Source: Clostridium sp. CAG:967 (GTDB lineage: Bacteria > Cyanobacteriota > Vampirovibrionia > Gastranaerophilales > Gastranaerophilaceae). From it: a stretch of 53,630 nt of DNA. Each line of letters opens with the position of its first letter. Position 1 is the stretch's first letter. Where the stretch lies: NCBI GenBank assembly GCA_000433095.1, contig HF991484.1:81549-135178 (forward strand), given 5' to 3'. A program made the translations under genes and the position numbers. This document shows positions 43,406 through 51,145 of this stretch, piece by piece. The notes under the pieces are model-generated. The model had not been told where the DNA came from, ran no database searches, and was given only the letters and a program-made list of their open reading frames with translations.

Positions 43406-43627
43406 TTATTTTTTCTGTGAGGTGGTATTAGCTTTTTTGACTAAATCAGCAACTTTTGTAAGATTATTTTCTTTTGTATCTTCTTGTACAGGTTGTCTTA
43501 CAAAATTTTTGAAATATGGTAGTGTTTTAATTATTCCAATAGCTTGGCTTGTACTATTAGCTGATACTTTAACTTCAACATTGCCGCCGCTGATTGTTGG
43601 TACGATTAAAGCTTTATATGTTTTCAT
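43406..43627 (-). CDS. Small protein downstream of the methylase, unknown
   Basis: The 73 residues (MKTYKALIVPTISGGNVEV...) suggest a short beta-alpha fold followed by a charged tail. AAGGGG lies seven bases before the ATG and the gene starts 16 bp after the methylase stop, so it is very probably real and cotranscribed. No function can be given; similar small genes with a VKVSANSTSQAI-like block often accompany plasmid genes, which is a weak impression. Confidence 0.6.
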   Translation of the reverse strand: MKTYKALIVPTISGGNVEVKVSANSTSQAIGIIKTLPYFKNFVRQPVQEDTKENNLTKVADLVKKANTTSQKK

Positions 43628-43643
43628 AATTTACCCCTTTTAT

Positions 43644-44366
43644 TTAAAAATTAAACAAAGTAAGCTGTTTATTATTAACATTTTGCGGTAATTCATTATT
43701 ACTAGCTTTATTTTGTAGTTTCAACTTCCACCCAACCCCATTAACAAAATAGAACGGAGTATAAAGCACCTTATGAAAATTCAAAGTTAAACTATCCCCA
43801 TGAATCACCTTTGCACCAACGCCCAATAGCGATAGCTGAATATATGCCATCATAAAGCACATTTCATCAATATCAATAGCCTCTACAAATAATTGATACT
43901 GATAGTTGTATCCATGTTCTTTAAGAGTTTCTGCATAAGCAATAATCATTCCGCCGCTTCCACAACAAGGTTCAGACAATGTTATAAAATCTTTTTCTTC
44001 AAGCTGTTTTTCAATATCAACAAAACATATTTTAGACATCATTTTGCTTACATTATAGGGTGTAAAAAACTGACCATTAGCAACATTACCTAGATTTAAT
44101 TGCATATACACTTGACCTAAAAAATCCTGATGTTTTTCTTCAAGTGCCATAACTAAAAGAGCAAGCAGTTTTGAAAATTCTTCTGCTTGCTCTTTTGTAT
44201 AATGTTTTACTGTATTTAAGTACCGTTGTTCAATTTCACTACTTCTATAAAATGGCTGTGCCAATGAACATGTACATAGTATCAAAAAGTCCTTAAAGAC
44301 TTCATTTACCCGCCTTGCTTTATCTAAATTATGCAGTTTTGAGATAAATTCCTTTAGATAATCCAT
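43644..44366 (-). CDS. N6-adenine DNA methylase-like protein without a clear NPPY motif
   Basis: The 240 residues contain the target-recognition-side motif GQFFTP (98-103) and the SAM-binding motif SEPCCGSGGM (131-140), as in type I HsdM-like N6 methylases. Where the catalytic (N/D)PP(Y/F) would be expected, after HGDSLTLNF, the sequence reads VLYTPFYFVNG. Such degenerate small methylases are common on plasmids and integrative elements. It may be a modified orphan methylase protecting the element's DNA, or inactive. No restriction subunit is adjacent, although the nuclease-like protein at 40671 converges on it. Confidence 0.75.
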   Translation of the reverse strand: MDYLKEFISKLHNLDKARRVNEVFKDFLILCTCSLAQPFYRSSEIEQRYLNTVKHYTKEQAEEFSKLLALLVMALEEKHQDFLGQVYMQLNLGNVANGQFFTPYNVSKMMSKICFVDIEKQLEEKDFITLSEPCCGSGGMIIAYAETLKEHGYNYQYQLFVEAIDIDEMCFMMAYIQLSLLGVGAKVIHGDSLTLNFHKVLYTPFYFVNGVGWKLKLQNKASNNELPQNVNNKQLTLFNF

Positions 44367-44674
44367 AAAATACCTCGTTTATTTCTGATTAATCCTGATT
44401 AAGTTGAAAACATTTTTATATATAAATATATTTAAAGCTTTAATTCCGTTTAATCTGATACAATCTGAATTGTGTAAACAGAAATTTGTAGCACAAAACA
44501 GCCAAATAAAGAGTGTTTTCTCAATTTTTAGCCATTTTTAATATTATAATTTAAATAAATACTGGCGTAAACCGTTGATATACAAGCTCATTTACCTGTT
44601 TTAACAAATATTAAATACAGGGGTTGAAAAATTGCACCAATTTTAATGCAATATAAAATAAAGGAATAATAACC
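44367..44674. other. Non-coding gap between divergent methylase and antitoxin-like genes
   Basis: About 308 bp of AT-rich DNA holding the two divergent promoters. CTGATTAA is repeated twice in tandem at about 44382-44400. I see no gene in either strand. Confidence 0.5.
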
Positions 44675-44959
44675 ATGATTGGTAAAAAGAAGTTAGGCTC
44701 AAATTTTGACAGTTTTCTTGAAGAAGAAGATATACTTCAAGAGTCAGAAGCTGTTGCTTTAAAACGAGTTATTGCATACGCTTTAGAAGAAAAAATGAAA
44801 GCTGATAATATTTCAGTTAATCGTTTGGCAAAAGAGCTTGAAACTTCAAGAACGGCAATTTGTCGTATTTTAGACCCTGAAAACACTTCAATTACATTGA
44901 ACACAATCGAAAAAGTTGCTAAATATCTTGGCAAGAGAATTATTTTATCTTTTGCTTAA
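44675..44959 (+). CDS. XRE-family antitoxin-like regulator
   Basis: The 94 residues match a common family of HigA-like regulators: an N-terminal GSNFDSFLEEEDI...ESEAVALKRVIAYALEE block, then an XRE helix-turn-helix (ISVNRLAKELETSRTAICRI) and a final KVAKYLGKRIILSF. These usually act as the antitoxin of a type II pair and repress their own promoter. The partner toxin gene normally precedes it, but here the upstream 300 bp is empty, so it is an orphan. The start is supported by AAGGAATAATAACC before ATG, a modest site. Confidence 0.85.
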   Translation: MIGKKKLGSNFDSFLEEEDILQESEAVALKRVIAYALEEKMKADNISVNRLAKELETSRTAICRILDPENTSITLNTIEKVAKYLGKRIILSFA

Positions 44960-45063
44960 ATCTTTAAATCGTTAATTGCAACATCTAATTCTTTTTTAGG
45001 TGTTTCTTGTCTTGATAAATGTATGTAAAAATATACTTCCAATGCTGTTGTACATTGTGTCAT
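44956..45063 (-). CDS. Possible 35-residue protein
   Basis: The frame MTQCTTALEVYFYIHLSRQE... ends four bases inside the converging antitoxin-like gene. It looks protein-like but has no ribosome binding site, so this is a weak call. Confidence 0.25.
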   Translation of the reverse strand: MTQCTTALEVYFYIHLSRQETPKKELDVAINDLKI

Positions 45064-45445
45064 AGGCTAATTATAGCATAAGAACGTCTGAATTACTGCA
45101 ATTACACAAATTACTTTTTATTACAAAATAATTACATTCAAAAGTATTATTCTGATTATTTTTCAGCCTTATTTTTAGTCTTTGTAATTTTGTAATTATA
45201 AAAATTTTTATAAAATAAAAAAATGATAAAAGAATGCAGATTAAATTCAGTTAAGAGTTTTGATAATATTAATAAAATATTAAATGGATAATTAAAGTTT
45301 AACTGTTTTTATGCTGATTATCTCTCATTAAACTTTATGATATTTTACTAAAACTTTCTATTTGAGTAAAAACAGATAAGTTGACAATATTGGTTATTTC
45401 ATTGTAAAATTTATTTATAAAAAGTTCCAATGTTGAACAGACAGC
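45064..45445. other. Non-coding right end of the element; alternate recombinase tail
   Basis: No independent gene is seen. On the minus strand 45,335-45,445 is open for 36 codons ending in TAA and is exactly in frame with the serine recombinase if the two attachment repeats are joined as in an excised circle. Confidence 0.4.
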
Positions 45446-45481
45446 GGAGTTTTTTCTATTATTAGGGGTTGAATTAGGTTC
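45446..45481 (+). repeat. Right attachment-site repeat
   Basis: Copy of 32275-32310: first 22 bp and last 12 bp identical, two mismatches. It marks the right end of the element and includes the GGAG plus T6 that follow the tRNA at the left end. Confidence 0.9.
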
Positions 45482-45568
45482 TTATTCATTTATGTTGTTT
45501 CTTCCAAATAACAAATTGTTTATTGTTTAAAAAGCAGGAAATTACTGTTAAAAAATAAAAGGAGAAAA

Positions 45569-46226
45569 ATGACAGATTCAAAAGCACAAAAATGGTTAGA
45601 AGAAAGAGGGATTAAGCTTGAAGAAAGTTTTCCTATGGCATTAAAAAGGTTAGCAAAAACTTTCAAAAAAGAAAAAGGTCTTAAAAATATTGAGGAAGTT
45701 TATGCACTAATGGGGCTAAAGAAGCAGTATATCGCTTACTGGTTGAAAAATCTTCACAGCATACAGTCAAAAAAACTTCAAATTAAATATAATTTATGCT
45801 GCTGCTAAATTATTTGAACTATCCGACACAGAAAGAGAAAGTCTTGCAAATAAAGCAGGTTTTACTCTAAACAGAAGTCATAATTTTAATAAATATCTAA
45901 ATTATTTAATTTATAATTCCCGTAAACAACACAAAATAATATATGATAAAGCATTGATTAGCGATAGAATGTACAGACATATTAAGTCTGACTATCACCC
46001 GACAAAAACCTCGTTACTCGCTCTTGCTATATCTTTAGAGCTGGAAACTGAGGAAATATATTTTTTACTGCAACAAGCAGGATATGTTTTGTCCGAATCT
46101 ATTGCTTTTGATGTGGTAATTAAATACTTATTTGAGAATTCTCAAAATGCAAAAAATCTATTCTGCATAAACGATATTTTGTATGAATTGAATTTGCCAC
46201 TTTTAATGACACGTGAAAAGTCATAA
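45569..46226 (+). pseudogene. Helix-turn-helix regulator, frameshifted at an A7 run
   Basis: The first frame from ATG 45569 (AAAGGAG upstream) gives a helical, DNA-binding-like domain (LAKTFKKEKGLKNIEEVYAL...) and leaves the family sequence after the A7 run at 45769-45775, ending at 45808. Reading one base ahead, the protein continues without a stop (YAAAKLFELSDTERESLANK) to 46226 and includes a second helix-turn-helix typical of small regulators (SDRMYRHIKSDYHPTKTSLL, then ALELETEEIYFLLQQAGY-like). Six or nine A would give one protein of about 218 residues. It is either a recent pseudogene, a slippage switch or a sequencing error. It directly precedes the three-gene cassette and could regulate it. 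Confidence 0.7.
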
Positions 46227-46230
46227 TTAA

Positions 46231-46250
46231 TTACCAGTTATAAACGGTAA
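46231..46250. promoter_or_regulatory. Imperfect palindrome before the three-gene cassette
   Basis: TTACCAGTTATAAACGGTAA pairs at eight of ten positions. It lies between the regulator stop and the first cassette gene, 43 bp before its ATG, and is a likely operator. Confidence 0.45.
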
Positions 46251-46293
46251 ATAAAGATAAAATATAAATGTACAAGAAAAAAGGAGGTTATTT

Positions 46294-46680
46294 ATGCCAT
46301 TAACAATTACACAAGGGAATCAAATTCCAAACTTTTATGCAAGCATCAATCAAAATATGAGGAATGATGCACACAATGCAATTGGACAATTACAATATGC
46401 GGATTTATTTAGAGGTGCCGGGACATTAACCAATTTTGACAGAGTAAGAGTTGATATGCAAGGAACTTTTAATAGAAACGGTTCTACCTGGAGTAATATT
46501 CAAGTACAAGTTAATGGTCAAAATGGTAACAGCACGATTGCACATGTTGAGTTAAATCATCAATGTGCAAATATTACAAATATAGAAAATCAACGTGGAG
46601 TGACCAATAAGGTTCGCAGTGCGCTTGAACAAAGCCTTGATAGCGGTAATACATACGTGGTTACAGGTACATTGCCATAG
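46294..46680 (+). CDS. 128-residue cassette protein, unknown (possible toxin component)
   Basis: No family recognised. The product has no signal peptide, no membrane segment and one cysteine; it is rich in Asn, Gln and Thr with alternating strands (FDRVRVDMQGTFNRNG, WSNIQVQVNGQNG, TIAHVELNHQ), so a small beta-sandwich is likely. It is preceded by a nearly perfect AAGGAGG eight bases before ATG and followed after 69 bp by the 617-residue gene. Position suggests an accessory or third component of the putative pore-forming system, or its cargo. Confidence 0.75.
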   Translation: MPLTITQGNQIPNFYASINQNMRNDAHNAIGQLQYADLFRGAGTLTNFDRVRVDMQGTFNRNGSTWSNIQVQVNGQNGNSTIAHVELNHQCANITNIENQRGVTNKVRSALEQSLDSGNTYVVTGTLP

Positions 46681-46749
46681 TTATCCTGGTATCAATTTCG
46701 AATTTTAATTAATTTGATTACAGAAAACAATATGTAAAAAGGAGGCAAT

Positions 46750-48603
46750 ATGACAGAAACAAATGCACTTATTAAAGTTGAAAGCCCTGAAAAAATTATT
46801 ATTAGTCTAGAAGACGGTTCACAAGATGAGTATTCTATACAAAAAATTCCACAAGCAACTTCTTCGCTTGTATTAAATTCAAAAAAGGCAATTCTGCAAA
46901 ACATTAACTTAGATGAACTTTTTAAGAATTTGGACAGATGTGTACCATTGCTCAATATCTCTTATGATGCTTTAGCCGGAGTAGGATATACCGTAGATGA
47001 TACTGCCAATGGAATAAAAATTAGCGGGATTTCTTTAAGTAAATCTATAGAAACATTACGTGATGAATTTAGCAATACATTGGACAAAAGTGTTGTAGTA
47101 ATGAATAAATTTGAACAAGGAACCGGATCTGCTATCGAAAAATTTCAACAGTCTTATAGTTTCCTTACCAATCCTTTATATAAAAGTGCCGGTGTAGAGC
47201 TTGCATCTAAGAAACTTAGTGAAATTAAAAAAACTGCCAGTGACATGAATATTGCAGCGAATGAACTTTCTAATGAGTTTGACAGATTAGAGAAGCAAGC
47301 TCAACGTATTACTCAAGATGTAATAAACGAAAATGACAGAGATATTGCTGTACAAGAATACACAAAAAGAAAAATAGCCTCTTTAACTTCTAAACAAGAG
47401 GCATTTAATTCAATTAAAGAGAATTTGGACAAAGAAGTTCAAAATTATGAAACTGAGTATAATAAAATTTCTAATCAAATTGAAAAAAACGAAAAACGAG
47501 CTTTTGGCATGGCACTTGCCTCTACAATTATAGGAGGAGTTACAGCATTAGCAGGTCCAATTTTGAGTGCTTTTAGCACTTCTGCTGCAGTATCAGGTGT
47601 AGCTAATAATCTTATAAACAATGGAAAAGAACAGGCAGCACAGCAAGCATCACAACAAGCTCCTTCTAATAACTCTTCATCACAAAGTTCTGCTGCCAAT
47701 AATGCTGAAAATAATGAAGATGTGAAAAAATATGAAGAAACAATAAAAAATTCTGAAGAACAAATCGCAAAACTTGATAACGAAATTAAAAATATTGAGC
47801 AAAAAATAGCAGAAACACAAAAAGAATATGATGAAGCAACAGAAGACGAAGTAAAACAAGAAAAAGAAGAACAAAGAAAAGCATTGTTATCTAAAAAAGA
47901 TGATTTAATACGTCAAAAAAAAGAATACGAAGACAAGTTAAATGATGCAAAAACACAAAAAGATGCTACATTAAAAGTATTAGCAGGGGTTACAGCCGGA
48001 TTAGACAAGTCTGCACAAAGATTAGATCAACAAGCTCAAAAATATGAAGATAAAAATGATAATTTATACAATCAACTGGAAAAGATTTCACAGTATAAAG
48101 CAGATGCAGAAAAGGCTCGAAGAGAGGCTGAAAGAGAGTTAGCAGAAATTGTTGCCAGCATAGCAAATTCAACTACTGTTGTAAAAGATTTGTCTGTTGT
48201 ATGCGAATCTTTGGTTATGGCAATTAACAGCATGAGATTTGTAAAAGTTTATCTTTCTGACATTGCCTTGTTTTGGAAAAATGTTGAACAATTTTGTGAG
48301 AAATTAACTAAAGAAGTTCAAAGCCTTAAAGAGAATGTAGATGTTTTTAAAGATGTTGAAGATTATATAGAAATTTTCAAAACATCTGATTTTGTAAGTA
48401 TATTTTTTATTAATATTACATACTGGGTTGCATTAAATATAATAAGCGTTGAATATCAAGAGGCTTTTAATAAAACAAGAGATAATTATAGAAAAACCTT
48501 GCTGGAACATACTGCAGAAATAGACCATAAAAAACAGTGGGAAAGAGCAAGAGAGCTTGCAGGAGAAGTTTCAAAAGAAATCAATGCAAATTTAACAAAG
48601 TAA
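46750..48603 (+). CDS. Large helical protein with hydrophobic hairpin-like segment; candidate alpha-pore-forming toxin subunit
   Basis: The 617 residues are almost wholly helical. After about 60 residues there is a helical region (about 90-250), then a hydrophobic, Gly/Ala-rich stretch at 252-289 (GMALASTIIGGVTALAGPIL onwards), a Ser/Gln/Asn linker, a long charged coiled coil (325-470), more amphipathic helices and a second hydrophobic patch near 548-566. A long helical bundle with a central hydrophobic tongue and no signal peptide is the pattern of ClyA/Hbl/XaxA-type pore formers; the family match is inference, not recognised by motif. A strong GGAGG precedes the ATG. The next gene follows by 9 bp. 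Confidence 0.5.
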   Translation: MTETNALIKVESPEKIIISLEDGSQDEYSIQKIPQATSSLVLNSKKAILQNINLDELFKNLDRCVPLLNISYDALAGVGYTVDDTANGIKISGISLSKSIETLRDEFSNTLDKSVVVMNKFEQGTGSAIEKFQQSYSFLTNPLYKSAGVELASKKLSEIKKTASDMNIAANELSNEFDRLEKQAQRITQDVINENDRDIAVQEYTKRKIASLTSKQEAFNSIKENLDKEVQNYETEYNKISNQIEKNEKRAFGMALASTIIGGVTALAGPILSAFSTSAAVSGVANNLINNGKEQAAQQASQQAPSNNSSSQSSAANNAENNEDVKKYEETIKNSEEQIAKLDNEIKNIEQKIAETQKEYDEATEDEVKQEKEEQRKALLSKKDDLIRQKKEYEDKLNDAKTQKDATLKVLAGVTAGLDKSAQRLDQQAQKYEDKNDNLYNQLEKISQYKADAEKARREAERELAEIVASIANSTTVVKDLSVVCESLVMAINSMRFVKVYLSDIALFWKNVEQFCEKLTKEVQSLKENVDVFKDVEDYIEIFKTSDFVSIFFINITYWVALNIISVEYQEAFNKTRDNYRKTLLEHTAEIDHKKQWERARELAGEVSKEINANLTK

Positions 48604-48612
48604 AGGAGAAAT

Positions 48613-49725
48613 ATGAGAGATATAAATAAACAAATCTTTAAATTTGTCATTGTTACAGTTCTTGCATTAATTATAAATCCTTGTTTTGCAATGTCAGATG
48701 AAACATTGAGTATGTACAATCAGATTGTAAGTAAAAGCAATGATTTAGATAAATATATACAGGATATAAAAAATTCTGCAAAACAAGTCGATAAATTTAA
48801 ACAAGAAGCTCAAGACATTACAGAAAATTACAAAAAAGCAAAACAAGCAGATATTAATAAAAGTATAAATAATTTTAGTGAACTTAGGCTTAAAGAACAA
48901 AAGTATATTGATTCTTTGCCTCTAATACAAGCTAACAAAGAGTTTGATGATGTAACAATTCTAGTCAAAGCATTTTTACCAAAATTGCAGCAAGAAGAGT
49001 TTATGATTAATGAAGATTATACCGATCAAGTTGTTGCAAAGCAACTAACTGTCACAGGTCAAACTATGCAAAAAGCTGCCAGATACAATGAAGAACTCTA
49101 TAATCTTAAACTGTACATTATACAACAGCAGCAATTACAGCAATTAGAGGAAAGGGAGCTTACTATTGCGCAAATTAATTACCTAAATGATAAAATAGCT
49201 GTTCAAAAAACTAAAATTGCAGGTATAGATGCACAATTGACCCAATTAGAAAAAGATACACAAAAAAGCAAAGAACAATTAGAAGCTGCCAAAAGACAAA
49301 TGCAGCAAGTAATCAATGACCAAAAAGAATTAAAAAAATATTGGTGGACACCTTTTTATGGTTTTTATTTGACCTGCAAGAATTTAGATAATGAGGTGAA
49401 TAAAAGATATGAACATGCATTAGCTCGTTCTAACCAATTTGCAGCTCAACTGGCAGAATGCCAAAATGAAAGAAATAATTTGCATTTTGTATTATCAAAA
49501 TTAAACAAAGAAATACAAAATGCAGAAAATGATATTAATGAGTACAACAAATCTCTTGAGTTTTATGCGACACAAATAAATTCGCTTACTCAAATCAAAT
49601 TAAAATATTCAAATATGATTGTTGAAATTGGAAAACTAATTAATACATTTGAATATAATAGCAACTCTATAAAAGCACTATTAGATGTTATTGAATCCAC
49701 TACTAATAAGGAAAGCAAAATTTGA
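48613..49725 (+). CDS. Exported coiled-coil protein; candidate second toxin subunit
   Basis: The 370 residues start with a signal peptide (KFVIVTVLALIINPCFA, cleavage near 26). A helical body follows, then a Gln-rich coiled coil (167-240), an unusual aromatic insertion KKYWWTPFYGFYLTC (241-255) and a second coiled coil returning to the C terminus. Two long helices joined by a short apolar tip is what XaxB/YaxB-like partners of binary alpha-pore-forming toxins show, again inference. It is the last cassette gene (AAGGAG five bases before ATG) and is followed by a terminator. Confidence 0.5.
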   Translation: MRDINKQIFKFVIVTVLALIINPCFAMSDETLSMYNQIVSKSNDLDKYIQDIKNSAKQVDKFKQEAQDITENYKKAKQADINKSINNFSELRLKEQKYIDSLPLIQANKEFDDVTILVKAFLPKLQQEEFMINEDYTDQVVAKQLTVTGQTMQKAARYNEELYNLKLYIIQQQQLQQLEERELTIAQINYLNDKIAVQKTKIAGIDAQLTQLEKDTQKSKEQLEAAKRQMQQVINDQKELKKYWWTPFYGFYLTCKNLDNEVNKRYEHALARSNQFAAQLAECQNERNNLHFVLSKLNKEIQNAENDINEYNKSLEFYATQINSLTQIKLKYSNMIVEIGKLINTFEYNSNSIKALLDVIESTTNKESKI

Positions 49726-49770
49726 TGAACAAAACAACTTTGATTGGGTTTAACCCCTGACACGATATCA

Positions 49771-49811
49771 TCTGAGCATTAGGTAAAGAACACACTAATG
49801 CTCAGATTTTA
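49771..49811 (+). terminator. Terminator of the three-gene cassette
   Basis: 12-bp stem TCTGAGCATTAG / CTAATGCTCAGA, 12-nt loop, then TTTTATTT. Confidence 0.85.
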
Positions 49812-49815
49812 TTTG

Positions 49816-50385
49816 TTATTTTATTTTATTTTTTAAATTATTAATTATACTATATACATGGTCCCTATCATTAGGAAATAATCGGGTATTTATATTGTTA
49901 CCTCTATAAATATAAACTTCTTTAGGTCTGAAACTCCAGGATAAATTTGTTTGAGAATAATTATTATTACCGCAAAGATATTTTTCTATGTATGAATTTG
50001 ATTGCTCTGCATAAGAATTAACTGGAAATTCTTTTGTTTCCTTATTGGCAAAATATTCTTCAAATATATTTTTTATCAACTGATTTAGTGTTATTCCATT
50101 TATTTCAGCATCTTGAACCAGTTTTTGGTGGATTTCAGCACCAGGTCTTATATTAAAAGAACCGCTATAAGTTTTTTGAGGTTTTATACCTAATTCTTCG
50201 CAGTATTTAATATATTCATCTACCATATTTTTAAAAGCTTCTTTTAATTCACAAATGTTATCACCTTCATAAGTAATAACGTCATTAATAAAAAGGATTT
50301 GTCCATATAGTAAATCATCTTCTAAATCTACTTCTATAGAACCTTCAAAATCTTTATATCTTAAAGTTTTTTTGGAAATACTCAT
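49816..50385 (-). CDS. hicB: HicB-family antitoxin with long C-terminal extension
   Basis: The N-terminal partly degraded RNase H-like HicB fold (YKDFEGSIEVDLEDDLLYGQ, then GDNICELKEAFKNMVDEYI) is followed by a ribbon-helix-helix (SGSFNIRPGAEIHQKL, then GITLNQLIKNIFEEYF) that binds the operator. It neutralises HicA and represses the operon. Usual HicB proteins end about residue 115; here about 70 more Asn/Tyr-rich residues follow, of unknown role. The ATG overlaps the end of hicA by four bases, the usual toxin-first order. Confidence 0.88.
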   Translation of the reverse strand: MSISKKTLRYKDFEGSIEVDLEDDLLYGQILFINDVITYEGDNICELKEAFKNMVDEYIKYCEELGIKPQKTYSGSFNIRPGAEIHQKLVQDAEINGITLNQLIKNIFEEYFANKETKEFPVNSYAEQSNSYIEKYLCGNNNYSQTNLSWSFRPKEVYIYRGNNINTRLFPNDRDHVYSIINNLKNKIK

Positions 50386-50636
50386 GAAATGTACCCCTCC
50401 TTTTTTAAGGCATTAATAACAATTTGCAGCATATATCTTTTACAAACATTTTTAGGATGCGGTTTATGAAGGACAAATCTTTGTTTATTATTAGAAAACT
50501 TTCTGGATGAACCGCTGGTCTTTCCATTATTATGTTCAGTAAAACCAAAATAGTTCATTATAGTTGTCAGTTCATCCCATGTCATGTCACTGGGAAGGCT
50601 TAGAAGTCTTTCTAATAATTTATCTATTCGTGCCAT
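50382..50636 (-). CDS. hicA: HicA-family mRNA interferase toxin
   Basis: The 84 residues form the small dsRNA-binding-like fold of HicA: MTWDELTTIMNYFGF, then TSGSSRKF and RFVLHKPHPKN with the catalytic His (His57, possibly His60), ending in INALKKEGYI. HicA cuts mRNA without ribosomes and stops growth when HicB is lost. It is the first gene of the pair, overlapping hicB by 4 bp. It could stabilise this accessory region or give phage-linked growth arrest. Confidence 0.9.
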   Translation of the reverse strand: MARIDKLLERLLSLPSDMTWDELTTIMNYFGFTEHNNGKTSGSSRKFSNNKQRFVLHKPHPKNVCKRYMLQIVINALKKEGYIS

Positions 50637-50819
50637 AGTTATATTTTAACTTATTCACGGATTTTTTGCAACTGTTTTTTAGTTGCAATGTTGGAATTTA
50701 TAATACACACTGCTCTTTTGTATTGTAAATTTTTATAAATTTACTACTTTCATCTATTAATTTTATTTTTTACACCACTTATAATTTTAGGGAAAAGATA
50801 TATTTACCCAAGGAAAGCT

Positions 50820-51143
50820 ATGAAAATACATTCAGTAAACTATTATCCTCAACAATTTCAATACAAAAGACAAAAAACAAGTGAACAACCTGTTTTTAAA
50901 AGTGTTTATACTGTTGATACAGGCTCTGCAACATCAAGACAACAGGTTCTTACCCTCGGGATGTTAATGAGTAATTTTTGGGTATATAATCCAAGACCAA
51001 CTTTTAACAAAATAAGAAACACAGGGGTTTACGGAACTGTAGATATAGACGTAAAAGATTATAAGGATCAAATCGTCGAAAGAATTTTTAATAATAACAA
51101 TATAAAATTTACAAAAAAAAGTAATAACAATCTTTATGCATAA
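50820..51143 (+). CDS. Small lineage-type protein
   Basis: No family recognised. The 107 residues open with a short segment rich in Tyr, Gln and Lys (MKIHSVNYYPQQFQYKRQ), then QPVFKSVYTVD, a pattern like the N-terminal F-x-(G/K) segments of other genes here. No signal peptide or membrane helix. AAGGAAAG lies before the ATG. It converges on the XRE gene, 2 bp apart, and no terminator separates them. Confidence 0.65.
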   Translation: MKIHSVNYYPQQFQYKRQKTSEQPVFKSVYTVDTGSATSRQQVLTLGMLMSNFWVYNPRPTFNKIRNTGVYGTVDIDVKDYKDQIVERIFNNNNIKFTKKSNNNLYA

Positions 51144-51145
51144 GC

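Larger units (their letters stand above)
32275..45481. mobile_element. Integrated element of about 13.2 kb at tRNA-Asn
   Basis: The element is bounded by the 36-bp direct repeat at 32275-32310 and 45446-45481. It holds, from left to right, a large serine recombinase, a 49-codon frame, a P-loop helicase, a Prim-Pol primase, an AT-rich non-coding stretch, an unknown gene, two exported or anchored proteins, an XRE repressor, a small tyrosine recombinase, a PD-(D/E)XK/NTPase protein, a two-gene methylase unit and an antitoxin-like regulator. No capsid, portal, relaxase or type IV secretion gene is seen, so it is a small mobilisable or satellite-like island rather than a phage or conjugative element. 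Confidence 0.85.

Noticed and set aside
44675..44959. Complete toxin-antitoxin pair with the HigA-like gene
   Set aside because: No toxin-sized frame with start signals lies upstream; the 35-residue frame that converges on it is too weak to be called its toxin.
45769..45775. Programmed -1 frameshift at the A7 run
   Set aside because: The -1 frame meets a stop after a few codons; the conserved continuation is in the +1 frame, which this slippery site does not favour.
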